A stretch of 5,209 nt of DNA from an uncultured Asticcacaulis sp. GTDB lineage: Bacteria > Pseudomonadota > Alphaproteobacteria > Caulobacterales > Caulobacteraceae. Made by a program: the position numbers and the translations under genes. Below the pieces are notes generated by a model. It had not been told where the DNA came from. It saw only the letters and a program-made list of their open reading frames with translations, and searched no databases. The DNA is taken from contig CAMLIY010000235.1 in assembly GCA_946480125.1 (NCBI GenBank), positions 1-5,209 of the forward strand, written 5' to 3'. Positions 1 to 4,293 of this stretch are shown in pieces; the stretch's first letter is position 1, and every line of letters begins with the position of its first letter.

Positions 1-205
1 CATCCATAAGGGGCATGCCGATATCAAGCAGGATGATTTCGGGTTGAAAATCGCCGGCGACCTGAACCGCCGAAACGCCATCATAGCAGGTTCTGACCTC
101 ATAGCCGTACATTTCCATGGCCCAGCTCAGGGTCATGGCCGATGACTCGTTATCATCGACCACCAGGAGGCGTCGCGCAGGATTATCCGCTGTATGCGCT
201 GTCAT
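1..205 (-). CDS. Response regulator receiver (REC) domain protein, C-terminus cut off by window edge
   Basis: Translating the minus strand from the ATG at 205-203 gives 68 codons that run off the window. After about 11 leader residues comes a typical REC start: a hydrophobic strand followed by the acidic pair D17-D18 (LLVVDDNE), then a second strand ending at D61 in the motif LLDIGMP. In this family D17/D18 bind Mg2+ and D61 is the phosphoacceptor, with the conserved Met-Pro just after it. The protein should therefore receive a phosphoryl group from a histidine kinase or phosphotransferase. Everything after about residue 68, including the conserved Thr and Lys of the REC fold and any output domain, lies outside the window. 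It could be a single-domain CheY/DivK-like regulator or a longer one. It is divergent from the small membrane-protein gene. No strong Shine-Dalgarno is seen, only a purine-rich GGCGGAAAG rather far upstream of the ATG. Confidence 0.9.
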   Translation of the reverse strand, partial: MTAHTADNPARRLLVVDDNESSAMTLSWAMEMYGYEVRTCYDGVSAVQVAGDFQPEIILLDIGMPLMD

Positions 206-329
206 TTGAGACGTTCACTTTCCGCCTTATGCGTATGTGCCAGACCGTATGTGATCCGCCGGACTCACTACAGTTATCGAATTGTTTCTCTTTATCATTA
301 AAGCTTAGTGAATCGGAAATAAGGACGCG

Positions 330-443
330 ATGAGGAACGCCGTTATGCCTCAGCGGCACTTATCCCTTATTGACGTTTCGTTGTGGCGTAACCCGGATAT
401 TCTTTATGTCATGACGATTAGGGTGGCCCGCAAACGCACATAA
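330..443 (+). CDS. Possible small ORF or leader peptide, 37 codons (tentative)
   Basis: An ATG at 330 opens a 37-residue frame that closes at the TAA at 441-443. It is preceded by AAGGA at 321-325 with four bases between, which is a credible Shine-Dalgarno. The product starts MRNAVMPQRHLSLIDVSLWR and ends in a basic tail (VARKRT). It has no recognisable domain and no clear membrane segment. Third-position GC is about 60 percent, which neither supports nor excludes coding. It ends 26 bp before the start of the next plus-strand gene, so it could be a translated leader of that gene or chance. I cannot tell these apart from one sequence. Confidence 0.22.
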   Translation: MRNAVMPQRHLSLIDVSLWRNPDILYVMTIRVARKRT

Positions 444-459
444 TCCGAACGCACATAAT
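433..459 (+). repeat. 12-bp direct repeat, period 15
   Basis: AACGCACATAAT occurs at 433-444 and again, identically, at 448-459, separated by three bases (CCG). The second copy ends one base before the Shine-Dalgarno GGAG at 460-463 of the small membrane-protein gene. The position would suit a regulator bound as a tandem array or an RNA-level control element. A small local duplication is an equally simple explanation. Confidence 0.6.
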
Positions 460-463
460 GGAG
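460..463 (+). promoter_or_regulatory. Ribosome binding site that decides the start of the small membrane-protein gene
   Basis: GGAG at 460-463 lies six bases before the ATG at 470. The in-frame ATG at 458 overlaps this site and has no comparable motif of its own, so 470 is the better start. Confidence 0.65.
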
Positions 464-469
464 CTGACC

Positions 470-916
470 ATGGATACCCTGGACAAAATCGAAGACACCC
501 TGGCCCGGCCGGCTTATGATCCGTCTGCTGAAACCTATGAGGCTGACACCTATGAGTCAGGCGCCGCGTATCATGATGAGGCGTCCGAAGCCGATCTGGC
601 GGCGGAAATTGTCGATAAGGTAGAGACAGTCAGCCGTAAAATCGACTGGATGAAGATTGCCGGCTATGCAGCCTTCGCGGCGGCCGGCGCGCTTGGCGGA
701 TATGCCTATTGCAAGGCGCAGCAACAAAAGCCGAAAACCCGCATCGAGCGCCTGCGTGACAAGCTGGGCCTGGATAGCGTGGATATGTCCCGTTTGCCGG
801 CCAGCCTTCGCGACATCGATTTTAATCGTGTCAGGAAAACCGGCCGCGATGTCGGGCTTTATGCGAAAAAAGCAACGCATGCCAGCGCCAAAAAAGTCGC
901 TGAACTGACGCGCTGA
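470..916 (+). CDS. Small single-pass membrane protein of unknown function
   Basis: This gene encodes 148 residues that I do not recognise as a named family. Three parts are visible. Residues 1-56 are strongly acidic and Tyr/Ala-rich, and look disordered or weakly helical. Residues about 63-80 form one Ala/Gly-rich hydrophobic segment (IAGYAAFAAAGALGGYAY), probably a membrane helix with a small-residue face that could pack against a partner. Residues 82-148 are basic and helical, rich in Lys and Arg, ending KKVAELTR. By the positive-inside rule the basic C-terminal part would be cytoplasmic and the acidic part outside, but R57, K58 and K62 make this uncertain. There is no signal-peptidase or lipobox motif. 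The start at 470 is chosen over the in-frame ATG at 458 because of the ribosome binding site at 460-463. It is divergent from the receiver-domain gene, and two hairpins follow its stop codon. Its role is unknown. Confidence 0.8.
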   Translation: MDTLDKIEDTLARPAYDPSAETYEADTYESGAAYHDEASEADLAAEIVDKVETVSRKIDWMKIAGYAAFAAAGALGGYAYCKAQQQKPKTRIERLRDKLGLDSVDMSRLPASLRDIDFNRVRKTGRDVGLYAKKATHASAKKVAELTR

Positions 917-918
917 TC

Positions 919-949
919 TGCCGTTAGGGCGCCTGTGCCTTAACCGGCA
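919..949 (+). terminator. Strong hairpin just after the membrane-protein stop codon, likely terminator
   Basis: The arms 919-930 (TGCCGTTAGGGC) and 937-949 (GCCTTAACCGGCA) pair over 12 bp around a six-base loop, with one bulged C at 944 and one G-U pair. The hairpin begins two bases after the TGA at 914-916. No T-run follows, so it may act as an mRNA 3' end or as a weak or Rho-assisted terminator rather than a textbook intrinsic one. Confidence 0.5.
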
Positions 950-967
950 AACGGGTCACACCCGTTT
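949..967. terminator. Perfect 8-bp hairpin shared by two convergent genes
   Basis: AAACGGGT at 949-956 and ACCCGTTT at 960-967 form a perfect stem with the three-base loop CAC. The A-rich start and T-rich end give each strand a short U-stretch in the 3' arm, as in bidirectional terminators between convergent genes. Its right edge overlaps the first base of the minus-strand gene's stop codon (967-969). Confidence 0.5.
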
Positions 968-1755
968 CAGGACATGACGGGCACCAGCGTGATCAGTTTT
1001 AAATCCGGCAGGGCGGTGAGGCGGAGCGTGAATTGCGCGTACGTCACGCCGCCTTGAACCGGATGGTTGAAGGTGCGAATGCCGCCTTCCCGGCCAAGCA
1101 CACTCTGCGATTTCCAGACATCGGAAAAGGCGGCGCTTTCCAGGCTGAGGTCTTCGGTCATGGCCTGTAAAACCGGATCTGTGCGAAATGAAGCCGTATC
1201 GGCGCGGAATTCGGCAACCAGCCGGCGCGATCTTTCGGGCCAGTCCGAGATGAAATGGCGTGCGTCCGGCGCCAGGAAAACATACCGCAACAGATTGCGG
1301 TCATTATCATCACCGTCACGCCCAAGCCAGACAGTAAACAGATCCTGTGCCGGCCTATTCCAGGCCACGGCATCCCAGTGACGGTCGAGCACATAGGCTG
1401 GCGCCTGTATAGCGCTGACCAGCGGCTGAAGGCTGTGCGGATCAGGCGCCTCCCCTTCAATTGTCAGCGGCGCGGCATGCCCCGCCAATGTAAACAGATA
1501 ATTCCTTTCCGAACGGGACAAGCGGAGCCCGCGCGCTATAGCCATCAGACTCATATGAGAAATGCCGTTGGTCCGTCCCTGTTCTATCCAGGTAAACCAG
1601 GTGGGGCTGATGCCACATAGCAGGGCGGCCTCTTCACGGCGCAGACCGGGTGTGCGGCGGCGCTGGCCCGGCGGCAGGCCAAAATCCTCCGGGCGCAGTC
1701 TCTCACGCACGGCACGGATGAAATCACCCAGCGGACTGGTCGTCAAAACAGGCAT
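967..1755 (-). CDS. XRE-family transcriptional regulator with MmyB-like ligand-binding domain
   Basis: This gene encodes 262 residues. Residues about 10-90 form the helix-turn-helix domain. The typical family stretch is RRTPGLRREEAALLCGIS (33-50), followed by the recognition-helix region PTWFTWIEQGR (51-61). Residues about 108-255 match the C-terminal ligand-binding domain of MmyB-type regulators, with the hallmark YVLDRHWDAVAWNRPA (121-136) and NLLRYVF (154-160). Proteins of this build are cytoplasmic one-component regulators that usually control an adjacent gene and bind a small hydrophobic ligand. The ligand here is unknown. The ATG at 1755 is chosen because the conserved N-terminus starts there and further extension would run into the divergent gene. 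No good ribosome binding site precedes it. The gene is divergent from the methyltransferase, with an 86-bp gap that holds inverted repeats, so control of both genes is likely. It could be a repressor or an activator. Confidence 0.92.
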   Translation of the reverse strand: MPVLTTSPLGDFIRAVRERLRPEDFGLPPGQRRRTPGLRREEAALLCGISPTWFTWIEQGRTNGISHMSLMAIARGLRLSRSERNYLFTLAGHAAPLTIEGEAPDPHSLQPLVSAIQAPAYVLDRHWDAVAWNRPAQDLFTVWLGRDGDDNDRNLLRYVFLAPDARHFISDWPERSRRLVAEFRADTASFRTDPVLQAMTEDLSLESAAFSDVWKSQSVLGREGGIRTFNHPVQGGVTYAQFTLRLTALPDLKLITLVPVMS

Positions 1756-1767
1756 TCTGGTGTCACT

Positions 1768-1774
1768 TATAATA
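1768..1774. promoter_or_regulatory. TATAAT-like element in the divergent promoter region
   Basis: TATAAT at 1768-1773 reads on the plus strand, and the same bases give TATTAT (1774-1769) on the minus strand. On the plus strand it would serve the methyltransferase. On the minus strand it would start transcription only a few bases before the regulator's ATG at 1755. No convincing -35 hexamer is present at 16-18 bp in either direction, so this is a candidate only and could need an activator. Confidence 0.35.
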
Positions 1775-1775
1775 G

Positions 1776-1789
1776 GATAAGGAGTTATC
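1776..1789. repeat. Inverted repeat GATAA-N4-TTATC, candidate operator
   Basis: GATAA (1776-1780), the spacer GGAG, and TTATC (1785-1789) make a perfect 5-bp dyad. It lies two bases beyond the TATAAT-like element, where a bound dimer of the divergent regulator could block or recruit polymerase. The dyad is seen; its use as an operator is inferred. Confidence 0.4.
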
Positions 1790-1804
1790 TTGTACCTGTA
1801 TATA

Positions 1805-1825
1805 TTGCCGCTATGGTCACGGCAA
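1805..1825. repeat. Inverted repeat TTGCCG-N9-CGGCAA in the methyltransferase leader
   Basis: TTGCCG (1805-1810) and CGGCAA (1820-1825) are perfect 6-bp arms with a nine-base spacer. The centre-to-centre spacing of about 15 bp would suit a dimeric helix-turn-helix protein. In RNA it could also form a hairpin five bases before the ribosome binding site (1831-1836). Either reading is inference. Confidence 0.4.
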
Positions 1826-1841
1826 CTCACAGGAGACGACC

Positions 1842-2609
1842 ATGACAGACCATTCCCGCACCGTTCAGGCGCAATTCGATGCGCAGGCGTCCGCCTATCT
1901 GACCAGCGCCGTTCACGCATCTGGCGAGGACCTCACGCGGGCCGCTGCCTTGATCACCGCCACTATTCCGCCCACAACGGGAAAGCTGCTTGATGTCGGT
2001 TGCGGAGCCGGTCACCTGAGCTATGCCCTGGCGCCACACCTGGCGCGGGTGGTGGCAGTCGATCCGTCACCGCGTATGCTGGAGACCGTCCGGCAATCCG
2101 CCGGCGAGCGCGCTCTGGCGATCGAGACCGTGCAGGCCAGCGCCGAAGCCCTGCCGTTCGATGACGGCACGTTCTGCGTGGCTGCCTCGCGTTACAGCGC
2201 CCATCACTGGCTGGACATCGAAAACGCCATGCGCGAGATGCGGCGCGTGGTGAAGACCGGCGGCTATCTGCTGATGATCGATGTGCTGGGTGACGAGGAT
2301 GATCTGGTCAATACGCATTTGCAGACCATGGAACTGCTGCGTGACCGGTCGCATATCCGCAATCTCAAGGCCACGCAATGGCGCGAACTGATCGCGGCTT
2401 CAGGGTTTGAAAGGGTCGAAGAGGCGGCGTTTCCCCTGCCGCTGGATTTCACCACCTGGGTGGCGCGGATGCGAACCCCGGCCCAGCGCGTCGACATGAT
2501 CCGGACGCTGGAGACCGAGGCGCCGCAGGAGGTGCGCGAAGCCCTTAAAATCATGGCGGACGGCTCATTTGAGCTGCGCACCGGCCTGTTCTGGGCAAGA
2601 GCGGTTTAG
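1842..2609 (+). CDS. Class I SAM-dependent methyltransferase, YafE-like (Methyltransf_11 type)
   Basis: This gene encodes 255 residues, about the usual length. SAM-binding motif I is LLDVGCGAGH (49-58). The acidic end of the next strand is D74 in VVAVDPSPRML, which binds the ribose hydroxyls. ALPFDDGTF (103-111) and SRYSAHHW (116-123) follow, then VVKTGGYLLMIDVL (136-149). From memory, the opening (FDAQASAYLTSAVHASGEDL), the SRYSAHHW block and the WVARMRTP block (206-213) strongly resemble E. coli YafE, a methyltransferase whose substrate is not established. The enzyme should be cytosolic and transfer a methyl group from SAM to an unknown small molecule. The start at 1842 has an excellent AGGAGA five bases upstream. 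It is divergent from the XRE regulator, which probably controls it, and 50 bp upstream of the ABC ATPase on the same strand, probably in one operon. Confidence 0.93.
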   Translation: MTDHSRTVQAQFDAQASAYLTSAVHASGEDLTRAAALITATIPPTTGKLLDVGCGAGHLSYALAPHLARVVAVDPSPRMLETVRQSAGERALAIETVQASAEALPFDDGTFCVAASRYSAHHWLDIENAMREMRRVVKTGGYLLMIDVLGDEDDLVNTHLQTMELLRDRSHIRNLKATQWRELIAASGFERVEEAAFPLPLDFTTWVARMRTPAQRVDMIRTLETEAPQEVREALKIMADGSFELRTGLFWARAV

Positions 2610-2659
2610 GGTGCGTTCAGGTCTGGTCAATTTATCGAAAGCTCTGTAAAAGACGCCGC

Positions 2660-3445
2660 ATGTCCGACCTGTCCCTGCTTACCATACGCGACGCCTCGGT
2701 GGTACGCGGCAAACGCCACCTGCTCGATGGCCTCAGTCTGACGCTCAAGACCGGCCAGCACACCGCTATTCTCGGTCCGAACGGCTCCGGCAAGTCCACC
2801 CTGGTCAAGCTGATCACGCGCCAGCTCTATCCGCTGGCGGGTGGCCATGTGTCACTATTTGGTCATGAGCGCTGGAACGTCACAGACCTGCGCAGCCTGA
2901 TGGGAATCGTATCGTCGTCGATGCAGCTTGATTTCGACGCCCATCCGCCGCTGGAGGTCTTCGATTGCGTCGTCTCCGGTTTTTTCGCGGCGCGCGGCCT
3001 GTGGAAACAGCACGCCGTCAGCGAAGAGATGCGGACGCGCAGCCGCGAGGCCCTGATCCAGACCGGCGCCGATCATCTGGTGGGCCGTGATATGTCGACA
3101 CTCTCGACTGGTGAGGCGCGGCGCGTGCTGATCGCGCGGGCGCTGGTGCATAGGCCCAAAGCCCTGCTGCTTGATGAGCCGTGCGCCGGGCTTGATCCGG
3201 CGTCGCGGCGGATATTTCTGGAAAGTCTGCGCCGGCTCGCGGTCAATACCACCCTGATCATGGTAACGCACCATATCGAGGAAATCCTGCCGGAGATCGG
3301 TCATATCGTCATGCTGCGCGACGGTAAGGTGCTGCACGAAGGCGACAAGGCAGGCCTGCTCGACAGCGCGCATTTGACCGAACTTTTCGGCATGCCGGTC
3401 GAGGTCACGGCGCGCGGCGAGTGGTACAGCGCCAGAGTGGAGTAG
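2660..3445 (+). CDS. ABC transporter-type ATP-binding protein, single domain, ModF/YlmA-like
   Basis: This gene encodes 261 residues with one complete nucleotide-binding domain. Walker A is GPNGSGKST (39-47), the Q-loop is Q89, the signature is LSTGE (148-152), Walker B is ALLLDEP (168-174) with catalytic E173, the D-loop is GLD (177-179) and the switch His is H204 in MVTHH. The signature departs from LSGGQ; LSTGE is, as I recall, also found in E. coli ModF. All catalytic residues are present, so ATP hydrolysis is expected. No permease or binding-protein gene lies within the window, and there is no membrane segment, so its partner or substrate is unknown. Roles in metal or iron-complex uptake are only suggested by family labels. 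It is not an ABC-F protein, because it has one domain instead of two. It has a poor ribosome binding site and no terminator separates it from the methyltransferase 50 bp upstream, which suggests co-transcription. Confidence 0.92.
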   Translation: MSDLSLLTIRDASVVRGKRHLLDGLSLTLKTGQHTAILGPNGSGKSTLVKLITRQLYPLAGGHVSLFGHERWNVTDLRSLMGIVSSSMQLDFDAHPPLEVFDCVVSGFFAARGLWKQHAVSEEMRTRSREALIQTGADHLVGRDMSTLSTGEARRVLIARALVHRPKALLLDEPCAGLDPASRRIFLESLRRLAVNTTLIMVTHHIEEILPEIGHIVMLRDGKVLHEGDKAGLLDSAHLTELFGMPVEVTARGEWYSARVE

Positions 3446-3450
3446 GGCGC

Positions 3451-4233
3451 CTAGCCTGTCTGGCCGATCAACTGGCCCTCATTATCGAGAATAACGGCAT
3501 TGCTGTTGGTGCGAATGGCGAAGCCTTCGCCACCGGCCGGCCGATTGAGCGATTGTCCGGATTGTCCGGCATTGCCGCCGTCACCCCCGGAGGCGCCGCG
3601 CTGCCCCCCTTTGCCGCCGCCGCCGGGCGTACCGTAATAGCCGCGATTGCCGGCCACGGTGAAGCCGTTATCGCCCTGAAGGGCGCTGCCGCCTTCGCCA
3701 CCCTTGCCGTTGGGGAAGCCGCCGCCACCGCCCGAGCCCACCCCTTCCGCGCCGGCTCCGCCACCGCCACCGGCCTTGACCGATCCGCCCCTGGCAATGG
3801 CGATAGCGATCGGGGCCTGGACGAAAATGGCGTCACCGCCACGGCCGCCTTCACGGACGGCCGGAATATCGCCGCCATCGCCGCCATTACCGCCGCCGCC
3901 ATAGACGTTACCCTTGATCAGCAAAACCAGCGAGGCGCCTTCGGGCCATGTGCCGGTATCGATGCCGCGTCCACCGCCTTGTTTGCCGAGGATATTGGTT
4001 TTGGCCGGGACGACGAACAGGTAATTCGCCGCCGGATTGCCCTCATAGCCTTGCTTATCGGCCAGGGTGCGCAGATTGGCGCTTTCGGTCACGGTGATGG
4101 TGATTTCCGGCGCTTCGGCGCTGTTAGCGGTCGAAGCTTCGGACGCCGGCGTTTCAAGGGCTGTCTGCGCATGGGTCACCATCGGTAGTGAAAGGGCGGA
4201 CAGGAGTAGGGCAATGCGAACAAAGGACGTCAT
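3451..4233 (-). CDS. Secreted glycine-rich protein resembling phage tail-tip glycine-rich modules
   Basis: This gene encodes 260 residues with no cysteine. Residues 1-22 form a signal peptide with a short basic start, a Leu-rich core and a likely cut after THA (20-22). A Ser/Ala/Glu linker (23-43) follows. Residues about 44-110 are a beta-rich part including NLRTLADKQGYEGNPAAN and IDTGTWPEGASLVLLIKGNV. Residues about 111-222 are dominated by Gly clusters (for example 112-121, 155-173, 203-221) broken by short strands. The end (234-260) reads GGEGFAIRTNSNAVILDNEG and LIG. From memory, this order is that of the glycine-rich modules at the tips of phage tail proteins, probably a stack of polyglycine helices. 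A periplasmic, surface or adhesive role is inferred. The start at 4233 has GGAG five bases upstream; the in-frame TTG 15 bp further out lies inside a palindrome. It is convergent with the ABC gene, with stops 5 bp apart, and lies 60 bp downstream of mnmA. Confidence 0.82.
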   Translation of the reverse strand: MTSFVRIALLLSALSLPMVTHAQTALETPASEASTANSAEAPEITITVTESANLRTLADKQGYEGNPAANYLFVVPAKTNILGKQGGGRGIDTGTWPEGASLVLLIKGNVYGGGGNGGDGGDIPAVREGGRGGDAIFVQAPIAIAIARGGSVKAGGGGGAGAEGVGSGGGGGFPNGKGGEGGSALQGDNGFTVAGNRGYYGTPGGGGKGGQRGASGGDGGNAGQSGQSLNRPAGGEGFAIRTNSNAVILDNEGQLIGQTG

Positions 4234-4238
4234 GACAG

Positions 4239-4242
4239 CTCC
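4239..4242 (-). promoter_or_regulatory. Ribosome binding site fixing the start of the glycine-rich protein gene
   Basis: On the minus strand GGAG (4242-4239) lies five bases before the ATG at 4233-4231. It starts one base after the end of the inverted repeat at 4244-4270, so a folded leader could affect access by ribosomes. Confidence 0.7.
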
Positions 4243-4243
4243 G

Positions 4244-4270
4244 GACAATATCCACGCAAGATATATTGTC
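4244..4270. repeat. Perfect inverted repeat GACAATAT-N11-ATATTGTC, candidate operator or leader hairpin
   Basis: GACAATAT at 4244-4251 and ATATTGTC at 4263-4270 are perfect 8-bp complements around an 11-base spacer. The dyad lies immediately upstream of the glycine-rich gene's ribosome binding site. AT-rich arms and 19-bp centre-to-centre spacing point more to a protein-binding site than to a stable RNA hairpin, but both are possible. Confidence 0.55.
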
Positions 4271-4286
4271 TGAGTTTTATCCGCAA
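4258..4286 (-). promoter_or_regulatory. Weak candidate promoter for the glycine-rich protein gene
   Basis: On the minus strand TTGCGG (4286-4281) is followed after 17 bp by TATCTT (4263-4258). Both hexamers match the consensus only in part. The -10 would fall between and partly in the arms of the inverted repeat, a usual place for a repressor. Without it, the gene would depend on read-through from mnmA. Confidence 0.3.
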
Positions 4287-4293
4287 GCCGGTA

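Larger units (their letters stand above)
206..469. other. Divergent intergenic region between the receiver-domain gene and the small membrane-protein gene
   Basis: These 264 bp separate two divergent start codons and must carry the promoters for both genes. They are more AT-rich than the flanking genes, especially around 275-325. The only -35-like hexamer I can point to on the plus strand is TTGACG at 370-375. The best -10-like partner, GGATAT at 395-400, sits at a poor 19-bp spacing, so no promoter is claimed with confidence. The segment also contains a possible 37-codon ORF (330-443) and a 12-bp direct repeat (433-459), listed separately. Confidence 0.5.

Noticed and set aside
142..333. Plus-strand open frame over the start of the receiver-domain gene
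   Set aside because: It overlaps a clear REC domain on the minus strand, has a low-complexity Ser/Leu tail and no ribosome binding site.
334..359. GGAAC at 334-338 as the -35 of an EcfG-type stress promoter
   Set aside because: No CGTT lies 16-17 bases downstream; the nearest GTT-like bases are directly adjacent.
1756..1920. N-terminal extension of the XRE regulator upstream of the ATG at 1755
   Set aside because: The frame stays open but would overlap the methyltransferase start and the divergent promoter, and it adds residues unlike the family's N-terminus.
2610..2659. Terminator between the methyltransferase and the ABC gene
   Set aside because: No stable hairpin or T-run could be found in these 50 bp.
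2855..3373. Long minus-strand open frame across the ABC gene
   Set aside because: It lies antisense to a complete ATP-binding domain with all motifs, and its translation resembles no family I know. It is a by-product of GC-rich codons.
3590..3900. GCCGCC-rich stretch as a tandem DNA repeat
   Set aside because: The copies are irregular and are explained by clusters of Gly codons in the minus-strand gene.
3421..4188. Long plus-strand open frame opposite the glycine-rich gene
   Set aside because: It is rich in Ala and Gly because Gly codons GGC and GCC-type triplets read as Ala on the other strand. It overlaps the end of the ABC gene in another frame, and the minus-strand frame has a signal peptide and a good ribosome binding site.
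4234..4248. TTG at 4248 as start of the glycine-rich protein
   Set aside because: It falls inside the inverted repeat with no ribosome binding site before it, whereas the ATG at 4233 has GGAG at ideal spacing and starts a proper signal peptide.
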